A stretch of 64,000 nucleotides of DNA. Source: Tenacibaculum haliotis. GTDB lineage: Bacteria; Bacteroidota; Bacteroidia; Flavobacteriales; Flavobacteriaceae. The notes under the pieces were generated by a model, which saw only the letters and a program-made list of their open reading frames with translations, was not told where the DNA came from and did no database searches. Where the stretch lies: contig NZ_JAOBTH010000027.1 in the NCBI RefSeq assembly GCF_025215075.1, positions 334,405 through 398,404 of the forward strand, read 5' to 3'. Positions 8,508-17,455 of the stretch are shown here, one piece after another (position 1 is the first letter of the stretch; each line of letters begins with the position of its first letter). Position numbers and translations under genes: made by a program.

Positions 8508-9203
8508 ATGAAAACGGAAGAAGATTACAAAAACGGACAAGTTTTATTGATTGATAAACCATTAGAATGGACTTCTTTTCAGGTGGTTAATAAACTGCGT
8601 TGGGAAATAAGACAACGTTTCAATATCAAAAAAATAAAAGTTGGGCATGCTGGAACTTTAGATCCATTGGCAACAGGTTTATTGATACTTTGTACAGGTA
8701 AAAAAACTAAAATAATTGATACGTATCAAGGTCAAATAAAAGAATATACAGGTACTATTACTTTGGGCGGAACAACACCAAGTTATGATTTAGAAACAGA
8801 AGTGAATGAAACTTTTTCTACGGATCATATTACCGAAGAATTGATTCATGAAACGACTAAGCAGTTTACAGGAATAATTCAGCAAAAACCACCTATTTTT
8901 TCAGCGATAAAAAAAGAAGGCGTACGCTTATATGAACTAGCTAGAAAAGGAGAAACTACCGAAATAAAAACAAGAGAAGTTACGATTCCTGTATTTGAAA
9001 TCACCAATATTAATGGTAATAATATTGACTTTAGAGTTGTTTGTAGCAAAGGAACTTACATTCGTTCTTTGGCTTATGATTTTGGAATTGCTTTAAAATC
9101 AGGTGCTCATTTATCAGCATTAAGAAGAACTAAAATTGGTGATTTTCATGTTGATAATGCAGTAAGCGTAGATGCTTTTATAAAATCTTTAGAAGCAGAA
9201 TAG
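8508..9203 (+). CDS. truB: tRNA pseudouridine-55 synthase
   Basis: Makes pseudouridine 55 in the T-loop of tRNAs. 231 residues, the short form without a PUA domain, which is usual in Bacteroidota. The catalytic aspartate is D52 in HAGTLDPLATGLL. Further family motifs are GTITLGGTTPSYD, QKPPIFSAIKKEGVRLYELAR and VVCSKGTYIRSLAYDFG. It is the last gene of the ftsX operon and is followed by a strong terminator. Confidence 0.96.
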   Translation: MKTEEDYKNGQVLLIDKPLEWTSFQVVNKLRWEIRQRFNIKKIKVGHAGTLDPLATGLLILCTGKKTKIIDTYQGQIKEYTGTITLGGTTPSYDLETEVNETFSTDHITEELIHETTKQFTGIIQQKPPIFSAIKKEGVRLYELARKGETTEIKTREVTIPVFEITNINGNNIDFRVVCSKGTYIRSLAYDFGIALKSGAHLSALRRTKIGDFHVDNAVSVDAFIKSLEAE

Positions 9204-9226
9204 ATTTCACACCAAATTAACATCAT

Positions 9227-9279
9227 AAAAAAAGACTGGAATATCAATATTTATTAAATTGATATTCCAGTCTTTTTTT
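9227..9279. terminator. Bidirectional terminator between truB and the convergent gene
   Basis: Perfect 22-bp inverted repeat (9227-9248 with 9258-9279) with GACTGGAATATCAAT in the arm, an A-run at one end and a T-run at the other. It can serve both truB and the leftward gene at 9306. Confidence 0.92.
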
Positions 9280-9305
9280 AATTAATTAAGATAGATAAAA
9301 GTATA

Positions 9306-9800
9306 TTATGACTTCTTCTTCTTTAAAAAACGATTATACCAACTTTCTAAAATTGATACTTCCCAGTGATTTTCTAATTCTTGTTTTGTTTGAATTAAGT
9401 TATCAAAAACAATCGTTTTTTCTGTCACTGCTTTATTTTTAATCAACTTTTTAAAATCTTTCAACTCTTTATACTGTGTATATTCACCTTGCTTAAAACA
9501 CACATTCATTCTGTCTAACAATTCAACATCGTATTGTTGTTGTAATTGCAATATAAAACCAACTTGTGTATCAATATCAGCATTAGACAACTCCGCATTT
9601 TCTTCCGCAGAAAAAATAATAAAACGATTATATTTTACATCAAATGAAGCTTTAAAACCTTCATCATCTGCTTTCCAATTTTCAGTAAAAGTTTTTAACT
9701 GTTCATTTAATCCATCTATTTCCTGCGGATAAAATTTTCTGTTACATGGATAAATCCAAACTTTTGCATCTTCTGATAAAGTACTAAATTCTACTAACAT
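9306..9800 (-). CDS. Conserved Bacteroidota protein of unknown function
   Basis: 164 residues, soluble, no signal peptide or membrane helix. Begins MLVEFSTLSEDAKVWIYPCNRKFY and ends with a lysine-rich tail. Homologues are sometimes labelled ABC transporter ATPase, but I see no Walker A, Walker B or ABC signature, so that name is not supported. A TATATTTG box (9820-9827, minus strand) lies 20 bases before the ATG. It shares the bidirectional terminator with truB. Function unknown. Confidence 0.75.
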   Translation of the reverse strand: MLVEFSTLSEDAKVWIYPCNRKFYPQEIDGLNEQLKTFTENWKADDEGFKASFDVKYNRFIIFSAEENAELSNADIDTQVGFILQLQQQYDVELLDRMNVCFKQGEYTQYKELKDFKKLIKNKAVTEKTIVFDNLIQTKQELENHWEVSILESWYNRFLKKKKS

Positions 9801-9832
9801 AATTATTCTTTCTAAACCGCAAATATACAGAA

Positions 9833-9866
9833 AACAAAACCTCCTTCTTGAGAATCAAAAAGGAGA
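9833..9866 (-). terminator. Terminator after the thioredoxin-like gene
   Basis: Hairpin CTCCTT/AAGGAG with a second inner TTG/CAA helix, followed on the minus strand by GTTTTGTTTT. Confidence 0.6.
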
Positions 9867-9890
9867 TTTATTATTTATAAAAAATGATTC

Positions 9891-10481
9891 TTATTTAAAA
9901 AATGAAACAAGATTTTCTTGAACATCTTCACCTTTGTTTTTATTATACCAAATCTGTAAGTCTTTTTTAAAATTGGCATCTAAACTACCATGTTCTGCTT
10001 TATAATCAGCTACCATTTTAGTTGCAATAGTTGGTCTTGGTCCCCAAGTATCAATCACCTGATTATTTTTACTTAAAGCTATTAATTTAGGAATAGACCT
10101 ACCGCCGTTGGTTAAAAACTCATCCATTAGCTCAAGATTTTCATCTCTTAAAACAATTTTTAATTGAATGTTTGAATTTTCTTCAGCTATTTTATTGATA
10201 ACAGGTAAGTTTTGAGCCGCATCACCGCACCAACCTTCTGTTAAAACCAACCAAGTTTGTGGCTCTTTTATGTCTTTTAATTTAGCTATCGTTTCTTCTG
10301 AAATTTTTATAGTTTTATCTAAACGTTTCATTCGTTTATCGTTTAACAAACTATAATTTAATAAATCGTCAGACTGGTTTGGCCCTGTTGATTTACCTTC
10401 ATCTAATAGGTTTTTTACTAAAACCCTATATTCCGAATATGAAATGGCTTTTTCTAAACTATTTTCTATAATTTTTTTCAT
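9891..10481 (-). CDS. Thioredoxin-family protein with incomplete active site (WCGDAAQ)
   Basis: 196 residues. The N-terminal third is helical and the thioredoxin fold spans about 75-175. The active site reads EGWCGDAAQNLP: C85 is present but the resolving cysteine of CxxC is alanine (A88). The cis-proline region is GRSIPKLIAL. No signal peptide, so cytoplasmic. A one-cysteine site argues against ordinary disulfide reduction and suggests monothiol, chaperone-like or mixed-disulfide chemistry (inference). A TACATTTG box (10502-10509, minus strand) lies 20 bases before the ATG. Confidence 0.8.
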   Translation of the reverse strand: MKKIIENSLEKAISYSEYRVLVKNLLDEGKSTGPNQSDDLLNYSLLNDKRMKRLDKTIKISEETIAKLKDIKEPQTWLVLTEGWCGDAAQNLPVINKIAEENSNIQLKIVLRDENLELMDEFLTNGGRSIPKLIALSKNNQVIDTWGPRPTIATKMVADYKAEHGSLDANFKKDLQIWYNKNKGEDVQENLVSFFK

Positions 10482-10589
10482 CTTACTAATCTCTTATGAT
10501 ACAAATGTATTTCTTCTCTTTAAAATACAAAGCAACTTAAGTTACAGTACCTAAAAAGAGCTTTTATAGACGTAGTTAAATTAAAAAAC

Positions 10590-11558
10590 TTACACTTCTT
10601 CTAATTTCTGTTTTTCTAATGCTTGTAAATTCGTAACAATATCTTTTGTCATAGATGCTAAATCGAATTTATGATTCCATTCCCAATCTTTTCTTGCGTG
10701 AGAATCGTCAATAATTTGAGGCCAACTATCAGCAATAGCTTGTCTAAAATCTGGCTTATAACTAATTTCAAACTCAGGAATATATTTTTTAATTTCTGCT
10801 GCAATTTCTTTCGGTGTAAAACTAATAGCCGCTAAATTGTAAGAAGTTCTTGTTTTTATTTTTTCAGTATCAGCTTGCATAATCTGAATAGTTGCATTTA
10901 TAGCATCATCCATATACATCATTGGCAAACGGGTGTTTTCTGATAAAAAACACTCATAAGTTCCTTTTTTTAAAGCATCAAAATAAATATCAACTGCATA
11001 ATCTGTAGTTCCTCCTCCAGGTAATGTTTCCCAGCTAATAATACCAGGGTAACGAATACTACGCACATCTACTCCATATTTTTCATGATAGTAATTACAC
11101 CAATGTTCACCAGCAACCTTACTTATTCCGTATACTGTTGACGGCTCCATAATTGTTTGTTGAGGCGTATTTATTTTTGGTGACGTTGGTCCAAATGAAG
11201 CCATAGAGCTTGGCCAATATACTTTTTGAATGTGTTTTTCTCGCGCTATTTCTAAAACAGCTAATAAAGAAGACATATTTAAATCCCACCCTTTTAATGG
11301 ATATTTTTCTGCTGTTGCAGATAGCATTGCTGCCATTAAATATACTTGCGTTACTTTATATTTCTCAACTACTTCGAAAATTCGCTCTTTACTAGTAGCA
11401 TCAATAATTTCGAAAGGTCCTGAAGTCATCATTTCTTCGTTTCCTTCTCTAATATCAGAAGCTATTACATTCTCGTTTCCGTATAAAGAACGTAGCTTTT
11501 CTGTTAATGCTGTTCCAATTTGCCCGCAGGCACCTAAAATTAATATAGTATCGTTCAT
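10590..11558 (-). CDS. L-threonine 3-dehydrogenase, SDR (epimerase-like) type
   Basis: Oxidises L-threonine with NAD+ to 2-amino-3-ketobutyrate, the first step of threonine catabolism to glycine and acetyl-CoA. 322 residues from ATG 11558. Extended SDR fold: NAD motif GACGQIG (9-15), catalytic YGISK (Y143, K147) with a serine at PSSMASFG, and the TDH-type SIRYPGIISWETLPGGGTTDYA. This is the short-chain class known from cold-adapted flavobacteria, unrelated to the zinc-dependent E. coli enzyme. A TAACTTTG box sits at 11586-11593 on the minus strand. Confidence 0.88.
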   Translation of the reverse strand: MNDTILILGACGQIGTALTEKLRSLYGNENVIASDIREGNEEMMTSGPFEIIDATSKERIFEVVEKYKVTQVYLMAAMLSATAEKYPLKGWDLNMSSLLAVLEIAREKHIQKVYWPSSMASFGPTSPKINTPQQTIMEPSTVYGISKVAGEHWCNYYHEKYGVDVRSIRYPGIISWETLPGGGTTDYAVDIYFDALKKGTYECFLSENTRLPMMYMDDAINATIQIMQADTEKIKTRTSYNLAAISFTPKEIAAEIKKYIPEFEISYKPDFRQAIADSWPQIIDDSHARKDWEWNHKFDLASMTKDIVTNLQALEKQKLEEV

Positions 11559-11739
11559 TTTTAAAAATTCAAAAATATAGGATTGCAAAGTTATTAAATT
11601 TCATAATTCGTAAAAAATATTTCTACTTTTTTAATTATCAACAAAATAACAACATAAATAACTGATTACAAACTTATAATTTTCTTCTTATTCATAAACC
11701 AAGTAAAATATGTACTTTTATCCCTTTAATTTTCTAATA

Positions 11740-12264
11740 ATGAGATACATTTTATTCGTTTTATTTTCTTTTATATTGATTGTTTCTTCTTGTAAAAAAA
11801 AGGACATTGAAAAAAATGTTCCGGTTCAAAAAACTGGAATGGATGCCATTGTTAAACACTCGAAATACACACGTTTAGACGAAACCTCTAGTAAAGAAAT
11901 AAAGGAATGGAAAACATATTTTACTGCGGAAGAGTTTATTCAGCAATTAGAAAACGTTTCACCTACTGAAGCTTTAAATAGCGCATTAGAGCTAAAAACA
12001 CTAACAAAACAACTAAAGGATAGCTTAACTATAAAAACGCTAAAAACACCTGCATTTAAAGCACGTGCTAATGTTTTTGAAAATGAAGTTTTAAGGTTGG
12101 TTGATATGACTTATATCCCGGCAATTACTTCCAAAGAAATAAACGCTCAAGTAAAAAAAGTACTTGCCCTTTTTGGAAGCATGAATCATAAAATAAATAC
12201 CGTTTACGCTAAAAAAAGATTTGATAAAGAAATTGCACTAGATAGCCTTTTTAATTTTAAATAG
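11740..12264 (+). CDS. Putative lipoprotein of unknown function
   Basis: 174 residues from ATG 11740 (an ATG at 11710 would add ten residues before the signal peptide). Signal peptide MRYILFVLFSFILIVSSC with lipobox cysteine C18, then a lysine-rich linker and an all-helical soluble domain containing EFIQQLENVSPTEALNSALEL. Not recognised. Its last 8 bases overlap the end of the convergent recX gene. Confidence 0.65.
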   Translation: MRYILFVLFSFILIVSSCKKKDIEKNVPVQKTGMDAIVKHSKYTRLDETSSKEIKEWKTYFTAEEFIQQLENVSPTEALNSALELKTLTKQLKDSLTIKTLKTPAFKARANVFENEVLRLVDMTYIPAITSKEINAQVKKVLALFGSMNHKINTVYAKKRFDKEIALDSLFNFK

Positions 12265-12721
12265 ATTTTAACGCCTCGTATACCAAGCTACTTTCAAAAC
12301 CTCGATACAATAAGTAATCAGCTATTTTCTTTTTTCTTTTAAATAAATTTGTTTCTGTTACTAACTTGTTTTTTTTATTAACTAAACTATATAGAGTAGT
12401 TATATAATCTTCTTCATTAATTTCTTTTAAAGCCGTTTTTATATTGTATTCAGAGATGTTTCTGAATCTTAACTCTCTAACTATTCGTTGTTTTCCCCAT
12501 TTTTTTATTCTGAACTTTCCTCTTGCAAAACTTTTAGAAAATCGCTCTTCATTTAAAAAATTATCTTTTAGTAAACTTAAAAGAATTATTTCTCGAGCTT
12601 CAGGAATTATACTATACTCTCTTAACTTATTTTCTACCTCTTTATGGCAACGATCTTGGTAAGCACAATAATGCTCCATTTTTCGCTTAACCTCATCAAC
12701 AGTAAAAACTTTTTTATCCAT
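12257..12721 (-). CDS. recX: Regulatory protein RecX
   Basis: Modulates RecA filament activity. 154 residues, usual size, all-helical with three tandem three-helix repeats. Typical segments are VKRKMEHYCAYQDRCHKEVENKL, LNEERFSKSFARGKFRIKKWGKQRIVRELR and KIADYLLYRGFESSLVYEAL. recA is not adjacent. Convergent 8-base overlap with the lipoprotein gene. Confidence 0.9.
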   Translation of the reverse strand: MDKKVFTVDEVKRKMEHYCAYQDRCHKEVENKLREYSIIPEAREIILLSLLKDNFLNEERFSKSFARGKFRIKKWGKQRIVRELRFRNISEYNIKTALKEINEEDYITTLYSLVNKKNKLVTETNLFKRKKKIADYLLYRGFESSLVYEALKSI

Positions 12722-12734
12722 AGATCAAAAATAA

Positions 12735-12772
12735 AAAAAGAGTTGAAAGTATATACACTTTCAACTCTTTTT
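12735..12772 (-). terminator. Terminator of the RND efflux operon
   Basis: Perfect 16-bp stem (12735-12750 with 12757-12772), 6-base loop, AAAAAGAGTTGAAAGT in the arm. It lies 23 bases after the RND gene stop and ends in a T-run on the minus strand. Confidence 0.92.
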
Positions 12773-12794
12773 CACTAACAAAAACCAAAAATTA

Positions 12795-15700
12795 TTATAT
12801 GTTTCTTCTCAACCACATTTTAAACTTCGTTATTAAGAAGAATAAAATAGGTACAGCAATTAAGGTTAAGAAGGTAGCTATTAATAAACCGTAAATTACA
12901 GTCCATGCTAATGGCCCCCAAAAAATTACGTTATCTCCTCCCATGTATATTTTAGGGTCAAAATCTGCAAACAACGTAAAGAAATTTATGTTAAACCCTA
13001 TTGCTAAAGGGATTAAACCAAGAATCGTTGTAATTGCAGTTAATAATACGGGTCTTAAACGTGCTTTACCTGCTCTTACAATTGCCTCGAACAAATCGCT
13101 TGTTTCTAAATAAGCTGTTTCCTCTAAACCTAAATCAAGTTTTTTTCTATCAATTAATAGTTGTGCATAATCTAGTAATACTACGCCATTATTCACCACA
13201 ATTCCTGCTAATGATATAATTCCCATCATGGTCATCATAATAACAAAAGAAGAACCTGTAATTACCATTCCGCCAAACACACCTATAAGGCTTAACAAAA
13301 TAGAAATCATGATGATTGTTGGTTTTGAAATGGAATTAAATTGAAAAATCAATATAAAGAAAATCAACCCTAAACCAGTTAATAATGCCCCCATTAAAAA
13401 AGCCATTTGTTTGTTCTGTTCTTCAATTTGCCCTGTATAATCTATTTTGATGTCTTTAGGCATTCCTTCAAACGATTTCATTTCGTTTTGTACTTGATTT
13501 ACAATCGCGCCAGCATCTGTAAAACCTGGTGACAATTGAGAATATACCGTTACAACTCGCTTAACATCCTTATGCTTAATGGCACTAAATCCTGAATTAT
13601 TACTATGCTCTGCCACTGCAGAAATTGGGATTTCTTTTATTTGCCCCGTATTGTCTCTAAAAGTTATTTTCTGATTAAAAATAGCACTAGAATTGTATCT
13701 ATTCGCTTTATTAAAACGAACATATATATCATAATCCTCACCATCCTCTTTGTAAATTCCTGCTTTGGCACCAAAGATAGAATTACGAATTTGTTGTCCA
13801 ACTTGTGATGCGTTAACCCCTAATTCTCCAGATTTTTTTCGATCTATAAGAACTTGCATTCCTGGTTTATCTTTATTTACATCTATCTTAATTTCATCTA
13901 CTCCAGGTATATTTCTTGCATTGATGAAATCACGCATTTTTTCTGCAATAGCAATTAACTCACTATAATCATTCCCTTCTATCTCAATATTAATTGGCGC
14001 ACCAGCTGGTGGACCATTCGCATCTTTTTCAACAGAAATTAAAACTCCAGGATAAATACCTACTAAAGCTTGCTGTACTTTTTGACGCAATAATTCACTA
14101 TCTTCTCCCCTACGGTATTTATACTCGCGCATTGAAGCTGTAATTTTTCCTTTGTGCGGTAATTCACCTCCAGAACCTGCATCAGCAGTCGGATTCCCAG
14201 CACCTTCACCTACTTGCGAAACGGTACTTTCTACTAAGAAGTTATAATCACCATCTGTATATTGTGCATCATTTAAAACAACATCAACCCTCTTTTCAAT
14301 TTGCTTGGTAATTCTGTTTGTTTTTTCAATATCTGTTCCTTGCGGATACTCGATATAAACAATAATTTGATTTGGCTTATTATTAGGGAAAAACTCAACT
14401 TTAGTACGTTGTGAAGCTAATGATGCTCCAAATGCAATAAAAGAGATAATAAGTAAAGCAAAAGTTCCTCCTATTAACCAATATGGTCTAGATTTAGATA
14501 ATGCGCGACGTAGTTGACGCTCATACCAATTTTCTAAACGAGGTAGTACTTTTGTTTGAAAAGCATTTGCCCAACCGCGCAAAAAGAATCGATATACCCA
14601 AAGCATGATTGCTGTAAAAACCATTAACACTCCTAAACCTCTATAAGTTCCTCCGATTAAGTATACCAAAACTCCGATAATTGTCATAATTACCGTTGTG
14701 GTAATTATCTGTTTTAAAGGCATATTTTTATCTTCAGTACTCATAAAATTAGAGACCAATACCGAGTTAAAAAAGATAGCTACTATTAATGAAGAACTTA
14801 ATACAATAGCCAATGTAATTGGTAACAATTTCATAAATTCTCCCATTACTCCTGGCCATAAACCTAATGGAATAAAAGCTGCTACTGTTGTTGCCGTAGA
14901 AATAATAATAGGAAATGCAATTTCTCCAATACCTTTTTTGGCTGCATCAACTCTACTCATTCCTTCCTCATCCATTAAACGATATACGTTTTCTACAACT
15001 ACAATACCATTATCTACCAACATTCCTAGTCCCATAATCAATCCGAAGAGAATCATGGTATTTAATGTGTAGCCTAATAAATTTAAAATCATCAACGACA
15101 TAAACATAGACATCGGAATTGCAAAACCTACAAAAATTGCGTTTTTAAATCCTAGGAAAAACATTAAAACCATCACTACTAAAATAACACCAAAAAGAAT
15201 GTTATTTACTAAATCATCTACTGCTGCTATAGTTACTGAAGATTGATCGTTCGCTATAGTAACCTCTAAATCTGAAGGAAAAACATTCTCTTTCGCATCC
15301 TGAACCATTTTCTGAATCTGCTCTGCAGCAGCAACCATATTTGATCCAGCACGTTTTTTAACGTCTAGCATAATAACTTGCTCCCCGTATTGTCGTGCAT
15401 AAGTTGTAATATCTTTTTCTTTAAATGTTACATCTGCAACATCTTTTAAGTAAATAGAATTTCCTTTTTCAGATTTTACAACAAAACTTTCTAAGTCTGA
15501 CGGCTTTTCTATTTCGCCCAAAATACGAATCGTACGACGTTGTCCGCTTGTAATTAAATTACCTGCAGACATGGTTGAGTTACCACCGTTAATCGTATTT
15601 ATAATATCACCAAAGCTAACTTTTGCTGCTTGCATTTTATAAATATCTACAGCGACTTCAACTTCTTTGTCTTGTACACCACGAATATCTACTTGTTTAA

Positions 15701-16256
15701 TTTCTTGCAATCCTTCAATTTCATCCTGAAGATATTCTCCAAACTCTTTTAATTTTCCTACCGTATAATCTCCAGAAATATTAATATTAAGAATTGGCAT
15801 TTCTTCACTCATACTTAAAGCAAAAACGTTAGGTTCTACTTTTGCACCATTAAAAGTTGGCCAATCCTCACTAGACGTTTCAGAATCTATTTCGTCTTTA
15901 ACTTTTTGTTTTGCTGCTTCTACTTCTATATGCTCGTTAAACTCAACAATTACCATTGAGTAATCTTCTTGAGATGTAGAAGTGATTTCAACAACGTTAC
16001 TTACCGTTTTTAGTTTTTCTTCTAACGGATCTGTAATAAGTTTCTCGATATCTTCGGCCGTATTACCAAAAAACGGGGTACTTATATAAATTTTTGTTTC
16101 TTTAATTTCTGGGAAACTCTCACGAGGCATTTCAAAAAAAGCAGAAACACCTAAGTAAAAGATAACTAACATCACCACATACATGGTAGTTTTGTTGTTA
16201 ATTGCCCAAGAAGATAAGCCAAATTCCTTATCTACCTGTTTGTTCTTTTTAGACAT
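12795..16256 (-). CDS. RND-family efflux transporter, inner-membrane pump
   Basis: Proton-driven pump of a tripartite envelope efflux system (AcrB/MexB/CzcA superfamily). 1153 residues, somewhat longer than AcrB. TM1 is about 26-45; the two six-helix bundles are separated by large periplasmic loops. Family sequence is clear in FFEMPRESFPEIKETKIYISTP after TM1, the TM4 region GLIMGLGMLVDNGIVVVENVYR and its C-terminal counterpart GIISLAGIVVNNGVVLLDY. Extra length includes a loop near 550-600 and a glycine-rich segment near 690. It is third in the operon tetR-tolC-mfp-rnd. Substrate cannot be told from sequence. Confidence 0.95.
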   Translation of the reverse strand: MSKKNKQVDKEFGLSSWAINNKTTMYVVMLVIFYLGVSAFFEMPRESFPEIKETKIYISTPFFGNTAEDIEKLITDPLEEKLKTVSNVVEITSTSQEDYSMVIVEFNEHIEVEAAKQKVKDEIDSETSSEDWPTFNGAKVEPNVFALSMSEEMPILNINISGDYTVGKLKEFGEYLQDEIEGLQEIKQVDIRGVQDKEVEVAVDIYKMQAAKVSFGDIINTINGGNSTMSAGNLITSGQRRTIRILGEIEKPSDLESFVVKSEKGNSIYLKDVADVTFKEKDITTYARQYGEQVIMLDVKKRAGSNMVAAAEQIQKMVQDAKENVFPSDLEVTIANDQSSVTIAAVDDLVNNILFGVILVVMVLMFFLGFKNAIFVGFAIPMSMFMSLMILNLLGYTLNTMILFGLIMGLGMLVDNGIVVVENVYRLMDEEGMSRVDAAKKGIGEIAFPIIISTATTVAAFIPLGLWPGVMGEFMKLLPITLAIVLSSSLIVAIFFNSVLVSNFMSTEDKNMPLKQIITTTVIMTIIGVLVYLIGGTYRGLGVLMVFTAIMLWVYRFFLRGWANAFQTKVLPRLENWYERQLRRALSKSRPYWLIGGTFALLIISFIAFGASLASQRTKVEFFPNNKPNQIIVYIEYPQGTDIEKTNRITKQIEKRVDVVLNDAQYTDGDYNFLVESTVSQVGEGAGNPTADAGSGGELPHKGKITASMREYKYRRGEDSELLRQKVQQALVGIYPGVLISVEKDANGPPAGAPINIEIEGNDYSELIAIAEKMRDFINARNIPGVDEIKIDVNKDKPGMQVLIDRKKSGELGVNASQVGQQIRNSIFGAKAGIYKEDGEDYDIYVRFNKANRYNSSAIFNQKITFRDNTGQIKEIPISAVAEHSNNSGFSAIKHKDVKRVVTVYSQLSPGFTDAGAIVNQVQNEMKSFEGMPKDIKIDYTGQIEEQNKQMAFLMGALLTGLGLIFFILIFQFNSISKPTIIMISILLSLIGVFGGMVITGSSFVIMMTMMGIISLAGIVVNNGVVLLDYAQLLIDRKKLDLGLEETAYLETSDLFEAIVRAGKARLRPVLLTAITTILGLIPLAIGFNINFFTLFADFDPKIYMGGDNVIFWGPLAWTVIYGLLIATFLTLIAVPILFFLITKFKMWLRRNI

Positions 16257-16277
16257 ATTTATAATTTTACTTATGAG

Positions 16278-17444
16278 TTAGTTTAAAATTTGTACTTGCT
16301 GACCATTTTGAACACTACGAGCACCTTCCATAACAATTTGATCACCCGCTTTAACACCTTCTAAAATCTCTACATCATCTCCTTGTGTTTTTCCTGTAGT
16401 AATAATTACTTGTTTTGCTGTACCCATTTTATCTTTTAAAGCGGTAACAACATACACATATTGTTGTCCTTTTGCATTTTCGGAAATGATACTTTGTGGA
16501 ATTAACAAGGCTGCTGTATTCGTGTAATCATTAATTTTTAACTTCGCTGATAAATTTGGTTTTATACTTCCGTCTTTATTATCAACAGCTATTTCTACTT
16601 TAAAAGTACGATTTGCTGGATTGATAAAATTACCTGCCTGACGCACACTTGAATTGATCTTTTTTCCTAAAACAGGGAATTCAACTTCAACATTTTTTCC
16701 TTTTTTAATAGAAGTAATATAACTTTCTGGTACTGCTGTTTCGATATACATTTTAGAAAGATTTACAATTCTAAAAATTTCAGCTCCCATTCCGGGTGCA
16801 ACCACCGTTCCTTGCTCCTTAATTACATCGTCAATAACTCCAGAGAAAGGCGCTTTTATTACCGATTTTCCTAATTGTCTTTTTAATTGACTTACAGTAT
16901 TTTTTTGTGCTTCGTAAGTAGTTTTAGCTTGTAAAAACTGTATTTCTGAACCTATTTTTTGATTCCATAATCGTTTTTGACGTTCGTAAGTAGTTTCTGC
17001 AAGTGCTGCCTGTGCTTCTACTTGTGCTAATTGATTAGATAACCCACCATCATCAATTTTAGCTAATGATTGTCCTTTTTTTACATATTGTCCTTCTTTT
17101 ACATAAATTCGAACCAATTGCCCAGCCATTTCTGGATATATTAAAACGTTTTGCTTCGTTTTTACATCTCCTTGTAATTCTAAATAATGATTAAATACTG
17201 TTTGTTTTGCTGATATAATTGTTATTAACGGTACTTTTTTATTAGTATCTAATGTCGCTATTTTAGCGTTTAATACTTTAACACTTGCTGATAATGTTTG
17301 TATTTGAGTATTTAAAGCTGTTTTTTTAGCGCGTATTTTTACCAAATCGTTAGAAGCAATTACATCTTCAACTGATTGTTTTTTATTTCCTCCGCAGGAA
17401 GCTAAAATTAGTGTTACTGCGAGTAGTGAATATATTTTTTTCAT
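16278..17444 (-). CDS. RND efflux periplasmic adaptor (membrane fusion protein), lipoprotein
   Basis: Links the RND pump to the outer-membrane channel. 388 residues. Lipoprotein signal with C17 in LILASCGGNKK. A coiled coil follows (about 35-75 and 150-200), with the lipoyl-like domain halves VYPEMAGQLVRIYVKEGQYVKKGQSL and SVIKAPFSGVIDDVIKEQGTVV, then beta-barrel and membrane-proximal domains. The order and small gaps (21 bases to rnd, 11 from tolC) mark one operon. Confidence 0.93.
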   Translation of the reverse strand: MKKIYSLLAVTLILASCGGNKKQSVEDVIASNDLVKIRAKKTALNTQIQTLSASVKVLNAKIATLDTNKKVPLITIISAKQTVFNHYLELQGDVKTKQNVLIYPEMAGQLVRIYVKEGQYVKKGQSLAKIDDGGLSNQLAQVEAQAALAETTYERQKRLWNQKIGSEIQFLQAKTTYEAQKNTVSQLKRQLGKSVIKAPFSGVIDDVIKEQGTVVAPGMGAEIFRIVNLSKMYIETAVPESYITSIKKGKNVEVEFPVLGKKINSSVRQAGNFINPANRTFKVEIAVDNKDGSIKPNLSAKLKINDYTNTAALLIPQSIISENAKGQQYVYVVTALKDKMGTAKQVIITTGKTQGDDVEILEGVKAGDQIVMEGARSVQNGQQVQILN

Positions 17445-17455
17445 TATAGGTAATT

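Noticed and set aside
9306..9800. ABC transporter ATPase
   Set aside because: Name used for homologues, but no Walker or signature motif is visible.
14698..15072. 124-residue frame opposite the RND pump
   Set aside because: Shadow of the transmembrane region of the RND gene; no family resemblance.
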